From Diaphorobacter aerolatus (GTDB lineage Bacteria > Pseudomonadota > Gammaproteobacteria > Burkholderiales > Burkholderiaceae_C), in the NCBI RefSeq assembly GCF_014489535.1, contig NZ_CP060783.1, positions 3,555,501 through 3,619,500 on the forward strand: 64,000 nt of DNA. The letters run 5' to 3'. Of this stretch, positions 1 to 9,188 are shown piece by piece (position 1 is the stretch's first letter; every line of letters starts with the position of its first letter). The notes under the pieces were generated by a model. It was given only the letters and a program-made list of their open reading frames with translations, ran no database searches and was not told the origin of the DNA. The translations under genes and the position numbers were made by a program.

Positions 1-968
1 ATCGTCCCGCCGCCATCGAGCAGTTGAAGACCGTCACCGCGCAGGCCGGTGCCGAGTGGTTCGCATCCACACCCGACCAGAAGCCGCGCGACATCGCGCT
101 TGCGGCGCTGGACTACGCGAAGAAGCACTACTTCGACGTGCTGCTGGTCGATACCGCAGGCCGCCTGGCCATTGACGAACTGCTGATGCAGGAAATCAAG
201 GACCTGCACTCCGTGCTGAAGCCGGTGGAGACGCTGTTCGTGGTCGATGCCATGCAGGGCCAGGATGCGATCAACACCGCCAAGGCCTTCAAGGAAGCGC
301 TGCCGCTCACGGGTATCGTGCTCACCAAGCTCGATGGCGACTCGCGCGGCGGTGCGGCGTTGTCGGTGCGGCAGATCACGGGCGCGCCGATCAAGTTTGC
401 CGGTGTCTCCGAAAAGATCGACGGCCTGGAAGTCTTCGATGCCACGCGCCACGCGCAGCGCGTGCTCGGCATGGGCGACATCGTCGCGCTGGTCGAGCAG
501 GTCACCAAGGGCGTGGACATGGAGGCCGCGCAGAAGCTGGCCGAAAAGGTCAAGAGCGGTGACGGCTTCGATCTGAACGACTTTCTCGCGCAGCTTCAGC
601 AGATGAAGCAGATGGGCGGCCTCTCCACGCTGATGGACAAGCTGCCGAGCGAGCTGGCCGGCAAGGCCGGTCAGGTCGACATGGACAAGGCCGAACGCGA
701 GGTGCGTCGCAAGGAGGGCATCATCTGCTCGATGACCCTCAAGGAGCGCAAGCATCCCGCGCTCATCAAGGCCACGCGCAAGAAGCGCATTGCCGACGGT
801 GCCGGTGTGCAGGTTCAGGAGGTGAACCGGCTGCTCAAGGAATTCGAGCAGATGCAGACCATGATGAAGAAGATGAAGGGCGGCGGACTCATGAAGATGA
901 TGAAGCGCATGGGTGGCATGAAGAACATGATGGGTGGCGGCGGCGGCATGCCCAAGCTTCCGTTCTGA
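1..968 (+). CDS. ffh: Signal recognition particle protein Ffh, 3' part
   Basis: The SRP54-type GTPase binds 4.5S RNA and signal sequences and delivers ribosomes to FtsY at the inner membrane. The frame is already open at base 3, where it encodes RPAAIEQLKTV, so the N-terminal helical bundle and P-loop lie before the window. The visible G domain has DTAGR and TKLDGDSRGG, followed by the methionine-rich M domain and a Gly/Met-rich tail ending KLPF before TGA at 966. The TTG at base 24 is internal, not a start. Identification is secure; only the left boundary is unknown. Confidence 0.96.
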   Translation, partial: RPAAIEQLKTVTAQAGAEWFASTPDQKPRDIALAALDYAKKHYFDVLLVDTAGRLAIDELLMQEIKDLHSVLKPVETLFVVDAMQGQDAINTAKAFKEALPLTGIVLTKLDGDSRGGAALSVRQITGAPIKFAGVSEKIDGLEVFDATRHAQRVLGMGDIVALVEQVTKGVDMEAAQKLAEKVKSGDGFDLNDFLAQLQQMKQMGGLSTLMDKLPSELAGKAGQVDMDKAEREVRRKEGIICSMTLKERKHPALIKATRKKRIADGAGVQVQEVNRLLKEFEQMQTMMKKMKGGGLMKMMKRMGGMKNMMGGGGGMPKLPF

Positions 969-1004
969 TTTTTTCGGGTTTGCCGGTTCGCTGGAGATGC
1001 CGAC

Positions 1005-2303
1005 GTGCCGATGGAAAACATTTCTCCTGAGCTGACGCTCGGCCCCGGGTTCAAGGGCTTTCCGTTCACGGCAGAGCCATGCACGGCGACAGAGATTGCG
1101 GCTCGCGGCTGGAACGTGCTCGCGGGCGATCTGCCGTTTCCGGTTGCGGTGCTCAAACGCACGGCGCTCGAGCACAACATCGCCTGGATGCAGGACTATG
1201 TGGGACGCAAGGGCGTGCAACTCGCGCCGCACGGCAAGACGACCATGTCGCCCGAGCTGTTTGCCGCGCAGATGGTGGCGGGGGCATGGGGACTGACGTT
1301 TGCGACGGCGTATCAGGTCAGCGTGGGTGTGGCGTCGGGCGCGCGGCGCATCATCGTTGCCAATCAGGTGGTGTGTGATGCGGATCTCGATGCGCTCGAT
1401 CACATGCTTGCCGGGAACCAGGGTTTGCGCATCTGGTTTCTCGTCGATTCCGTGGCCCAGCTCGCGCTGATCGAGGACTGGGCGCAGCGGCGCGCCAGTT
1501 CGCGGGTGTTCGAGGTGCTGCTCGAGATGGGCATTCCCGGCAAGCGCACGGGCTGCCGCAGCTTTGACGAGGCGATGCTGGTGGCGCAGGCGATTTCCCA
1601 ATCGCGCGTTGCCACGCTTGCCGGGGTCGAATGCTACGAGGGCAACGCGGCCAACTGCGACAACGAACACGACATCCGCGAAGTCAGCGCCTTGGTGCGC
1701 CGCGTGCTGAACGTGGCGCTGGCATGCGATCAGCGCAGGCTCTGGTCGGACGACGACGATCACCTGCTGTTCACCGCCGGTGGCTCGGCGGTATTCGATC
1801 TGGTGATGCCGCTGCTGCAGGCCAAGGGCCTGTCGCGCCCGGTGCGCGGCGTGTTGCGCTCAGGGTGCTACATCACGCACGACCATCTGAACTATGCGCG
1901 GTATCTCGCCAACGTGGAACGTCGCGAGGGTCTCGATCCATCGCTGCGGCCAGCGCTCACGGTCTGGGCGATGGTGCAGTCCGTGCCGGAACCGGGGCTC
2001 GCGCTGCTGACTTGCGGGCGGCGCGATATCTCGTTCGATATTGAAATGCCCGTGCCGGTGCGCTGGGCGCGCAGCGGCGAGCGCAGCGCGCAGAACGCGC
2101 CTGGGTCGTGGCGCGTCACGGCGCTCAACGATCAGCATGCGTATCTGAATTTCGACGCAGAGCAGCATTCACTTGCGCCGCAGGTCGGTGACCGCATCGA
2201 GTTGGGCATATCCCATCCCTGTACCACGTTCGACAAGTGGCGCTGGATGCCCATCGTCGAGGACGACGGGCGCGTCAGCGGGGCCATCCACACGCGGTTC
2301 TGA
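1005..2303 (+). CDS. Amino acid deaminase (D-serine dehydratase/D-threonine aldolase-like PLP enzyme)
   Basis: Fold-type III PLP enzyme of the alanine-racemase-N / DSD1 family; members deaminate or cleave D-hydroxy amino acids. The N-terminal barrel has the PLP lysine context APHGKTTMSP, and the C-terminal domain has SHPCTTFDKW, where His and Cys bind zinc in D-serine dehydratase relatives. At 432 aa it has normal length. GTG at 1005 lies 8 bases after a GGAG at 993; ATG at 1011 is an alternative. It follows ffh by 36 bases and may be read through from it. The exact substrate cannot be told from sequence. Confidence 0.85.
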   Translation: MPMENISPELTLGPGFKGFPFTAEPCTATEIAARGWNVLAGDLPFPVAVLKRTALEHNIAWMQDYVGRKGVQLAPHGKTTMSPELFAAQMVAGAWGLTFATAYQVSVGVASGARRIIVANQVVCDADLDALDHMLAGNQGLRIWFLVDSVAQLALIEDWAQRRASSRVFEVLLEMGIPGKRTGCRSFDEAMLVAQAISQSRVATLAGVECYEGNAANCDNEHDIREVSALVRRVLNVALACDQRRLWSDDDDHLLFTAGGSAVFDLVMPLLQAKGLSRPVRGVLRSGCYITHDHLNYARYLANVERREGLDPSLRPALTVWAMVQSVPEPGLALLTCGRRDISFDIEMPVPVRWARSGERSAQNAPGSWRVTALNDQHAYLNFDAEQHSLAPQVGDRIELGISHPCTTFDKWRWMPIVEDDGRVSGAIHTRF

Positions 2304-2324
2304 TTTTTTGCTGAGCCTTGGCGT

Positions 2325-3665
2325 TCAGGCGGCGACGGTTTCGCTGGTCACCACTTCGCCGCGCAGCGTGTAGGTCCTGGCTTCGGTGATGCGCACGTCG
2401 ATCAGTTGACCGATCAGGCGTTCCTGTCCAGGAAAATTCACCACGCGGTTGCACTCGGTGCGGCCCATCAGTTCGCTGCCGTCGCGCTTGGAGATCCCTT
2501 CGACCAGCAGGCGCTGCACGGTGCCGACCCGTTCCTCGCTGATGTCCTTGATGTTCTGGTTGATCACCGCCTGCAGCTCCTGGAGGCGGCGCAGCTTGAC
2601 CTCGTGCGGCGTGTCGTCGGGCAGGTTGGCGGCCGGGGTGCCGGGGCGCGGGCTGAAGATGAAGCTGAACGAGTTGTCGAAGCGAACGTCGTGGATCAGC
2701 TTCATCATCTTCTGGAAGTCTTCCTCGGTCTCGCCGGGAAAGCCGACGATGAAATCGCTGCTCATGGCCAGATCCGGACGGATCGCGCGCAGCTTGCGCA
2801 CGGTGCTTTTGTACTCCATGGCGGTGTAGCCGCGCTTCATCGCCATGAGGATCCTGTCGCTGCCGTGCTGCACCGGCAGGTGCAGGTGATTGACGAGCTT
2901 GGGCAGTTTTGCATACGCCTCGATCAGGCGCGGCGTGAATTCGTTTGGGTGGCTGGTCGTGTAGCGGATGCGCTCGATGCCCGGAATGTCGGAGACGTAT
3001 TCGAGCAGCAGCGCAAAGTCGGCGATCTCGCTGGTGTCGCCCATCTTGCCGAGATAGGCGTTCACGTTCTGGCCGAGCAGATTGATTTCCTTGACACCCT
3101 GATCCGCGAGACCGGCGACTTCCACGAGCACGTCCTCAAAAGGACGACTCACTTCCTCGCCGCGCGTATACGGCACGACACAGTAGCTGCAGTATTTGGA
3201 GCAGCCTTCCATGATCGACACGAACGCGGTCGCGCCGTCCACGCGCGCGGGCGGCAGGTGGTCGAATTTCTCGATTTCGGGGAACGAGATGTCCACCTGG
3301 GGCTTCGACTTCGCCGCACGCGCGTTCAGCAGATCGGGCAGGCGATGCAGCGTCTGGGGGCCGAACACCACGTCCACATAGGGCGCGCGCCTGATGATCT
3401 CCTCGCCTTCCTGGCTCGCGACGCAGCCGCCGACGCCGATCAGCACACCCTTGTCTTTGAGGTGCTTGACGCGGCCGAGGTCGCTGAACACCTTTTCCTG
3501 CGCCTTCTCGCGCACCGAGCAGGTGTTGAACAGGATGAGGTCGGCCTCATCCATATGGGTGGTGGGCTCATAGCCCTGGGCCGCGCCGAGCACGTCGGCC
3601 ATCTTGTCCGAGTCGTACTCGTTCATCTGGCAGCCGAAGGTCTTGATAAAAACTTTTTTGGACAT
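2325..3665 (-). CDS. miaB: tRNA-2-methylthio-N6-dimethylallyladenosine synthase MiaB
   Basis: Radical-SAM methylthiotransferase that converts i6A37 to ms2i6A37 in tRNAs reading UNN codons. The N-terminal UPF0004 domain carries its three cluster cysteines in [21 protein letters not shown] and GGCVASQEG. The radical SAM CxxxCxxC is in [16 protein letters not shown], and a C-terminal TRAM-like region follows ([14 protein letters not shown]). The start chosen is the ATG giving [11 protein letters not shown], preceded by a GAGAG; a 41-codon upstream extension does not resemble the family. It gives 446 aa, the usual length. It converges on the deaminase gene with a 21-base gap. Confidence 0.95.
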   Translation of the reverse strand: MSKKVFIKTFGCQMNEYDSDKMADVLGAAQGYEPTTHMDEADLILFNTCSVREKAQEKVFSDLGRVKHLKDKGVLIGVGGCVASQEGEEIIRRAPYVDVVFGPQTLHRLPDLLNARAAKSKPQVDISFPEIEKFDHLPPARVDGATAFVSIMEGCSKYCSYCVVPYTRGEEVSRPFEDVLVEVAGLADQGVKEINLLGQNVNAYLGKMGDTSEIADFALLLEYVSDIPGIERIRYTTSHPNEFTPRLIEAYAKLPKLVNHLHLPVQHGSDRILMAMKRGYTAMEYKSTVRKLRAIRPDLAMSSDFIVGFPGETEEDFQKMMKLIHDVRFDNSFSFIFSPRPGTPAANLPDDTPHEVKLRRLQELQAVINQNIKDISEERVGTVQRLLVEGISKRDGSELMGRTECNRVVNFPGQERLIGQLIDVRITEARTYTLRGEVVTSETVAA

Positions 3666-3819
3666 GGGGAACTCTCGAATTCTGTGTGGGGCCGCGCGAG
3701 CCCGCCAGCGAAGGTGCGACACGCAGGGCGACCGGCACGCGTTCAATGTGTGGGAGCAGAGCGTCGTGGCAGCCGAGCAGCCATGCACGATGGCTGCGAG
3801 CCCTCAACGACGCGGATGC

Positions 3820-4242
3820 TTAACGGAACCAGCCGCGCTTGGGTTCCTTGGCCAGCTCGTTCTTGGTCAGGATCCACACATTGAGCAGCATGCCGGTGCT
3901 GGGCTCGACCACGTAACGCACATCGAGTTTCTGGCCGACGACGGAGTGCGCAAACACCAGTTGGTTCTGTTGATTGAAGATGCGCAGACCGGGTGCAAGG
4001 CGATAGTCCTTGCCTTCGACTACAGCCTCCACGCTGCTCTTGACGACGAGGTCACCGCGCTGCGAGCTGGGAGGGAAGTTGCGGGGAACGGCTTGCTCCA
4101 TCGCCTGGGTCTGGGCGAGAAGCGGTGTCACGGTGCCGAGCGTGAGCATGACGGCGCAGACGGAGGCGCTTGCGAACTGGCGCGCCAGCGTCGGGAAAGT
4201 GCGTGGGAATGAGGGCTTGTTACAGCGGTTCATGGTGTTCAT
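3820..4242 (-). CDS. Small exported protein of unknown function
   Basis: Encodes 140 aa with an N-terminal signal region (hydrophobic stretch ASASVCAVMLTLGTVTPLLAQ, probable cleavage after LLAQ). The mature part is a compact, charged domain with conserved-looking segments such as GKDYRLAPGLRIFNQQNQ and ends in KRGWFR. No catalytic motif was recognised. It lies upstream of miaB on the same strand with 154 bases between, so co-transcription is possible. It resembles the short periplasmic hypotheticals found beside miaB in Comamonadaceae; that resemblance is from memory and was not checked. Confidence 0.75.
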   Translation of the reverse strand: MNTMNRCNKPSFPRTFPTLARQFASASVCAVMLTLGTVTPLLAQTQAMEQAVPRNFPPSSQRGDLVVKSSVEAVVEGKDYRLAPGLRIFNQQNQLVFAHSVVGQKLDVRYVVEPSTGMLLNVWILTKNELAKEPKRGWFR

Positions 4243-4422
4243 CCAGAGGCTGAAGGAGTGCGCGATTCTAGCCGTTGGGGCGTTCCGGCATGTCTGTTGG
4301 CGAATTTCCGGATCAAAACCGTCCGATTTGCGCCTCGGCGGTGCCCATCGATCTTGTCGTTAACAAAGTTGTTTTAAGAGAAACATGGGGTTTTTGGCTG
4401 TTACCCAATGTATATTTGACGC

Positions 4423-5178
4423 ATGTCCAGTCTTGCGGTCACCGCATTGCCCACGTCGTCACTCCAGTTGGTGCGCTTTTCCGTCAATCGCATTGGACGT
4501 GACATCGCCGTGGGAGACATCCACGGCTGCTTTTCCGCATTGCAAAGCGCCTTGTCGGCGATTGATTTCGATCCGTTGAGCGACCGCTTGTTCTCGGTGG
4601 GCGATCTGGTGGATCGCGGCCCGGAATCGCACCGGGTGATCGAGTGGCTGGACAAGCCGTGGTTTCACGCCATCTGCGGCAATCACGAGCAGATGGTGTG
4701 CCGCACCGCAGGTGGGAACCCGCTGCCTGATGTCGATCACATGAAGCACGGCGGCGAGTGGATGCTACGGCTAAGTGAGTGCACGCTCAGCGCCATTGTC
4801 GAGCGCCTGGCGGCCTTGCCGCTGGCCTTCGAGGTGCAGACCGGCGACGGCCCGGTGGGTCTGGTGCATGCCGGGTATCCGTTTGAGGATTGGGACGACA
4901 TCCGCAGTTTTCACCTGGCCGAATCGGCCATCGATTGCTGTCTCTGGTCGCGCGACCGCTATGCGCGGCGCGCTGAGCAGCACGTGGCCAATGTGCGCGC
5001 CGTGATTCACGGGCACACCACGGTGAATGAGGTCCAGAGGCTGGGCAATACGATTTTCATCGATACCGGAGGCTGGCGCCGCGGCGTCGGGCATTTCACC
5101 TTGCTGGACCTGCAGACCCTTGCCCCGGTCAAGGCGCGGATGCCGACCATCACTCAGGACGAACGTGCAACTGTCTGA
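4423..5178 (+). CDS. Metallophosphoesterase, PrpA/PrpB-like serine/threonine protein phosphatase
   Basis: Calcineurin-type dinuclear metallophosphoesterase of 251 aa. The motifs appear in family order: GDIHGC near residue 32, GDLVDRGPES, GNHEQM, VHAGYPF and HGHTTVNE near the C-terminus. These give the metal ligands and the NHE catalytic histidine. The closest families are phage lambda and PrpA/B phosphatases that act on phosphoproteins or small phosphoesters. It stands alone between a divergent exported protein and the tRNA pair, with a bidirectional terminator after its stop. Confidence 0.85.
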   Translation: MSSLAVTALPTSSLQLVRFSVNRIGRDIAVGDIHGCFSALQSALSAIDFDPLSDRLFSVGDLVDRGPESHRVIEWLDKPWFHAICGNHEQMVCRTAGGNPLPDVDHMKHGGEWMLRLSECTLSAIVERLAALPLAFEVQTGDGPVGLVHAGYPFEDWDDIRSFHLAESAIDCCLWSRDRYARRAEQHVANVRAVIHGHTTVNEVQRLGNTIFIDTGGWRRGVGHFTLLDLQTLAPVKARMPTITQDERATV

Positions 5179-5197
5179 AGCTGGCGGCGAGCCAAAG

Positions 5198-5230
5198 AAA
5201 AAGCCGTTGCGCTTGCGTGCAACGGCTTTT
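5198..5230. terminator. Bidirectional intrinsic terminator
   Basis: A hairpin with arms AAAAGCCGTTGC and GCAACGGCTTTT encloses an 8-base loop. A-run and T-run flanks let it stop transcription both from the phosphoesterase gene and from the leftward tRNA-Met genes. Confidence 0.85.
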
Positions 5231-5238
5231 GTCCGATC

Positions 5239-5315
5239 TGGTGGTCGTAGAGGGACTTGAACCTTCGACATCAGCATTATGAATGCTGCGCTCTAACCAA
5301 CTGAGCTATACGACC
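5239..5315 (-). tRNA. tRNA-Met (anticodon CAT), copy 1
   Basis: The minus strand folds as a full cloverleaf. The acceptor arms are GGTCGTA and TACGACC, with A73 and an encoded CCA at 5239-5241. The D arm begins GCTCAGTTGG, the anticodon stem-loop is CAGCA-TTCATAA-TGCTG with anticodon CAT, and the T arm is GAAGG-TTCAAGT-CCCTC (one wobble pair). The paired G1-C72 end and D arm fit an elongator tRNA-Met better than an initiator. A tRNA-Ile2, whose C34 becomes lysidine, cannot be excluded from the anticodon alone. Confidence 0.95.
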
Positions 5316-5363
5316 GGTATTCAAGAAGCCCACAGCACCTTGCGGATACTGCGGGCTTGAATT

Positions 5364-5440
5364 TGGTGGTCGTAGAGGGACTTGAACCTTCGACATCAGC
5401 ATTATGAATGCTGCGCTCTAACCAACTGAGCTATACGACC
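5364..5440 (-). tRNA. tRNA-Met (anticodon CAT), copy 2
   Basis: This 77-base sequence is identical to the copy at 5239-5315, including the encoded CCA. The two are separated by 48 bases that contain an imperfect hairpin (AAGCCC and GGGCTT). In the leftward transcript this copy comes first. The identity suggests recent tandem duplication or gene conversion. Confidence 0.95.
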
Positions 5441-5515
5441 GAAGACGAAGATTATAGCTCAGGATTTTTGTGGCAGGACAAATGTCTTGCGCCGCACAAA
5501 AGCCGTTGTTTCGCC

Positions 5516-6295
5516 TCAGAGGTGCTTGAAGACGGCCTTGCGCTTGTTCACGAATGCATCCATGCCTTCCTTCTGGTCCTCGGTGGCGAACAGCGCGTGG
5601 AACAGGCGGCGCTCGAACATCAGGCCATCGGCAAGCGAGCTTTCGAAGGCGCGATTCACGGTTTCCTTGGCGGCCATGACGGCGATCTGCGAGAAGCCGC
5701 TGATCATGATCGCGGCGCCCAGCGTCTCCTCCATCAGCTTGTCGAGGGGCACGACGCGGCTCACGAGGCCTGAGCGCTCGGCTTCCGTCGCATCCATCAT
5801 GCGACCGGTGAGCGCCATGTCCATGGCCTTGGACTTGCCCACGGCACGTGGCAGGCGCTGAGTGCCGCCAGCGCCGGGAATCACGCCGAGCTTGATCTCG
5901 GGCTGGCCGAACTGGGCGTTGTCGGCAGCGATGATGAAGTCGCACATCATCGCGAGTTCGCAGCCGCCGCCGAGCGCATAGCCGGCCACCGCCGCGATCA
6001 CGGGCTTGCGGATGTCGCGGATCTGCTCCCAGTTGCGCGTGATGTAGTCGCCCTTGTAGGCATCTGCAAAGCTGTACTTGGCCATCGCCACGATGTCCGC
6101 GCCTGCGGCAAAGGCCTTTTCACTGCCGGTGAGGATGATGCAGCCGATCTTCTCGTCCGCATCGAATGCGCGCAGCGCCTCGCCCAGTTCGTTCATGAGC
6201 TGGTCGTTGAGCGCGTTGAGCGCTTTGGGACGGTTCAGCGTGATGACGCCGACTTTTTCCGCTTCGGTGCGGACTTCAATCATTTCGTAGGCCAC
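5516..6295 (-). CDS. Enoyl-CoA hydratase (crotonase family)
   Basis: Hydrates trans-2-enoyl-CoA in beta-oxidation or aromatic-acid degradation. Crotonase signatures are present: [11 protein letters not shown], the oxyanion-hole segment AFAAGADI, the catalytic Glu region [15 protein letters not shown], and [19 protein letters not shown] with the second catalytic Glu. Length is 259 aa from GTG at 6295, which follows a GGAG with 7-base spacing; a TTG four codons earlier overlaps that ribosome site and is less likely. It is transcribed on its own, leftward, towards the tRNA genes. Confidence 0.92.
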   Translation of the reverse strand: MAYEMIEVRTEAEKVGVITLNRPKALNALNDQLMNELGEALRAFDADEKIGCIILTGSEKAFAAGADIVAMAKYSFADAYKGDYITRNWEQIRDIRKPVIAAVAGYALGGGCELAMMCDFIIAADNAQFGQPEIKLGVIPGAGGTQRLPRAVGKSKAMDMALTGRMMDATEAERSGLVSRVVPLDKLMEETLGAAIMISGFSQIAVMAAKETVNRAFESSLADGLMFERRLFHALFATEDQKEGMDAFVNKRKAVFKHL

Positions 6296-6406
6296 GGTTA
6301 TCTCCAAAAAATAGTCTGGTCAGTGGTGTACAGGGGAATGAAAGACTATACCGAAGCGCTGCGCCGGGCGACGTCCACATGCGGCCTGAACGGCAGAAAG
6401 TGCGAA

Positions 6407-8233
6407 CTATCTGTCAGCTTTGGCGTCTGCGCGGGTGTCGTCCCTGCCTTGTTCTTCGCGCAGCCAGTGCCTGGCGAGATCGGCGTTGTCCACGGCGAGG
6501 CGCACGGTCTCCGGTGTCTCTCCAGGCCGCGCCTCTGCCAATAGCGACAACGGCAATTCGAGCAAGCGGCGATCACGTGAGACGAGCGCCGTCACGCGTC
6601 GCTCCGATCCGGCATAGAGCGCGAGATCGTCGAGCTTCTGAATGCGCCAGCCAGCACCATCCGCGAGCCGGATACCGAGCCATTCATCGCCCGCCATGAA
6701 GCCCGCCTGTTCGGCAAGGCCCGCGCTCAGCACGACCTTGACCGTGATGCCCGCGCCGCCTTCCTGCACGCGCAGGCCAAGACGCTGCGCGGTGGCACCG
6801 GCGTCGGCCTGCATGTCGATGCCCTGCGATGCAAGCAGCTCCTTGAGCGGCAAATCGGCCGTGCCATGCACCCATTGCTGCAACTCGCCGGACCAGTCCC
6901 TGCCCGAGAGCTTTTGCAGTACGGCGAGCACATCGTCCTCGGACATCGGGCCGCCCCGCGTGCGTTGCCACAGCGCGCGCATCACGTCGTCGAGCGTCGT
7001 CCTGCCCTGCTGGCGCAACGCGAGATCGAGGCACAGCGCGACCAGTGAGCCCTTGGTGTAGTAGCTCACCGTGGAGTTCGGCGTGTTCTCGTCCTGGCGG
7101 TAGTACTTGACCCAGGCGTCGAAACTGGCCTTGGCGACGGACTGCACGTTGCGGCCCGGGGTCTGCAACACCTGGTTGATGGTCTTGGTGATCAGGCGCA
7201 GATAACCCGCGTGATCGACCAGTCCCGCGCGGCGCAGCAGCAGATCGTCGTAGTAGCTCGTGAACCCTTCAAAGAACCACAGCAGCTCGGTGTAGTTCTC
7301 TTGGTTGTAGTCGTAGCGTGCGAACTCGGCGGGGCGCATGCGCTTGACGTTCCAGGTGTGGAAATACTCATGGCTGATCAGCCCGAGCAGCGTGGAGTAG
7401 CCCTCCGGCACGGTTTTCTCGCCCACGCGCGGCAGGTCGCGGCGGCTGCAGATCAGCGCGGTGCTGTTTTTGTGTTCAAGGCCGCCGTAGCCGTCATCGA
7501 CGACGTTCAGCATGAACAGATAGTGGGTGTGGGCGGCCTTACCCTCGCCATGCCAGAAGCGGATCTCGGTCTCGCAGATGCGCTGCGTGTCGGCCAGCAG
7601 GCGCTCGCCATCGAAGGACGCCGCAGCGCCCGCGACGACGATGCGGTGCGGCACGCCGCAGGCCGTGAATCGGGCGCTCCAGAACTTGCCGAGTTCGACG
7701 GGGCTGTCCACCAGTTCATCGTAGTTCGCGGCGAGGTAGGTACCGAAGCCCGCGCGGTTGACATGTACCGGCGTGAGTGCCGTGGCGGCCTGCCAGCCCT
7801 TGATGCGCGCGGGCGGCGCAATCTCGATGCCGTGGGGCCGGTCTTCGAGCCCGATGGCCCGCAGGCACACGCTGGTGCCATTGAAGAAACCGCGAGAGGC
7901 ATCGAGCCAGGCAGTGCGTACCGAGTGGTCATAGGCCGCGATCTGGTACGTCAGCGTGAGCGGCCGGTTTCTCGCGCATTGCGCGCTCCAGCGGTGCTTG
8001 TCGAGCTGCTTGAGCGCAACCGCCTTGCCGCCCTGGCTGGCCGTGAGTTGCTGGAGGTTCTTGGAAAACTCGCGCACCAGATAACTGCCCGGAATCCACA
8101 CCGGCAGCGCCAATTCCTGATTTTCCGCGGGCCGCGCAACCACCATCGTCACGTTGAACAAGTGGGTCTGCGGATCGGTGGGCTCCACGCGGTAGAAGAC
8201 GGAGGGCGTGGCGGCGATGGAACTGTGGGTCAT
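6407..8233 (-). CDS. M61 family metallopeptidase with PDZ domain (glycyl aminopeptidase-like)
   Basis: Zinc peptidase of the M61 family, 608 aa. The catalytic HEYFH is at about residues 288-292, preceded by GGYGGLEHKNST-like sequence typical of the family (GLEHKNST). The order is an N-terminal M61 domain, the catalytic domain, and a C-terminal PDZ-like domain (about 480-570, with GFMAGDEWLGIRL). The start giving MTHSSIAATPSVFYRVE was preferred; a 54-codon longer reading is compositionally unlike the family. No signal peptide is evident, so it is probably cytoplasmic. Confidence 0.88.
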   Translation of the reverse strand: MTHSSIAATPSVFYRVEPTDPQTHLFNVTMVVARPAENQELALPVWIPGSYLVREFSKNLQQLTASQGGKAVALKQLDKHRWSAQCARNRPLTLTYQIAAYDHSVRTAWLDASRGFFNGTSVCLRAIGLEDRPHGIEIAPPARIKGWQAATALTPVHVNRAGFGTYLAANYDELVDSPVELGKFWSARFTACGVPHRIVVAGAAASFDGERLLADTQRICETEIRFWHGEGKAAHTHYLFMLNVVDDGYGGLEHKNSTALICSRRDLPRVGEKTVPEGYSTLLGLISHEYFHTWNVKRMRPAEFARYDYNQENYTELLWFFEGFTSYYDDLLLRRAGLVDHAGYLRLITKTINQVLQTPGRNVQSVAKASFDAWVKYYRQDENTPNSTVSYYTKGSLVALCLDLALRQQGRTTLDDVMRALWQRTRGGPMSEDDVLAVLQKLSGRDWSGELQQWVHGTADLPLKELLASQGIDMQADAGATAQRLGLRVQEGGAGITVKVVLSAGLAEQAGFMAGDEWLGIRLADGAGWRIQKLDDLALYAGSERRVTALVSRDRRLLELPLSLLAEARPGETPETVRLAVDNADLARHWLREEQGRDDTRADAKADR

Positions 8234-8333
8234 GTGGTCGTGTTGGAGTGCTTGACGGTTGCAACTATATGCGGGCGGGCTTGCGGCAGAACAAGTGCCG
8301 GGAAGGCCCGGAAAACCCGTGCCGCAAAAGAGA

Positions 8334-8361
8334 AAGGCCGGGGCTGCGCGCGCCCGGCCTT
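8334..8361 (-). terminator. Intrinsic terminator after dsbC
   Basis: On the minus strand, arms AAGGCCGGG and CCCGGCCTT are followed by a pyrimidine-rich TTTCTCTTTT run, 38 bases beyond the dsbC stop. It separates dsbC from the M61 peptidase gene. Confidence 0.75.
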
Positions 8362-8398
8362 GAGAGTCGTCTGTCAGGCCGCCTCGCGGCGGCATGCG

Positions 8399-9114
8399 TC
8401 ACTTTGCGGAAACGACGGTGGCGAGGCGCTTTTCCACTTCCTGCGCGCTGATCGCGCCCGGCACGCGCGTGCCATCCTGGAAGATGATGGTGGGCGTGCC
8501 GGTGATCTTGTGCTTTTTGCCGAGGGCCAGGTTGCGCTGGATGGCTGCGGTGTCGCAGCTCGCGGCAGGGGTGACCTTCTCGCGCAGCATGTGGTCTTCC
8601 CACTCCTTCACGCGGTCCTTCGCGCACCAGATGTTGCGGCTCTTTTCTGCCGAATCGGGGCTCAGGATGGGGTAGAGGTACAGATAGACCGTGACGTTGT
8701 CCACGTTCTGCAGATCTTTCTCGAAGCGCTTGCAGTAGCCGCAGTTCGGGTCTTCGAACACCGCGATCTTGCGCTTGCCGTTGCCACGCACGATGGTGAA
8801 CGCGTCGGCCACGGGCAGCGCGTTGAAGTCGATGGCGGTGAGCTTGTTGATGCGGTCTTCGGTGAGGTTGCGGCGCGCCTTGGTGTCGATGAGCTCGCCC
8901 TGAATCAGGTAGTTGCCCCAGCGTCGGTGTAGAACACGTCCGTGCCCATGCGCACCTCGTAGAGCCCCTTCATCGGCGTGGCGGAGATTTCCTCGATGTT
9001 CTGCAACTGCGGAATGCGCTCGGTCAGGGCCTTGCGGATGGCCGCCTCCTGTGCGAACACGCCCGTGCCCGTTGCGAGTGCGGCGACTGCCAGCAAGCTT
9101 GTGACTAGTTTCAT
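8399..9114 (-). CDS. dsbC: Thiol:disulfide interchange protein DsbC (frameshifted in this sequence)
   Basis: Periplasmic disulfide isomerase. The N-terminal part has a signal peptide (MKLVTSLLAVAALATGTGVFAQ) and the dimerisation region (PQLQNIEEISATPMKGLYEV). The remainder has the thioredoxin-fold active site DPNCGYCKRFE and the cis-Pro context GTPTIIFQDG. The halves lie in different frames. Restoring one C in the CCCC run at 8916-8919 (plus strand) joins YTDAG to GNYLIQGEL and gives 238 aa, a normal DsbC. I regard the gene as intact in the organism. Electrons would come from DsbD, which is not in this window. Confidence 0.88.
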
Positions 9115-9188
9115 GGTGCTTTTCTCATTCCACTCAAAGGTTCTTCAAATTCAATGCATCGGCGGGCCGTGCATGCGGCCACCGCACT

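Noticed and set aside
2406..3884. Plus-strand frame of 492 codons opposite miaB
   Set aside because: Shadow of the miaB coding strand; no ribosome site and no recognisable protein, while miaB has all its cluster motifs.
7211..8932. Long plus-strand frame across the M61 peptidase and dsbC
   Set aside because: It crosses two real minus-strand genes and a terminator, and has no known domain.
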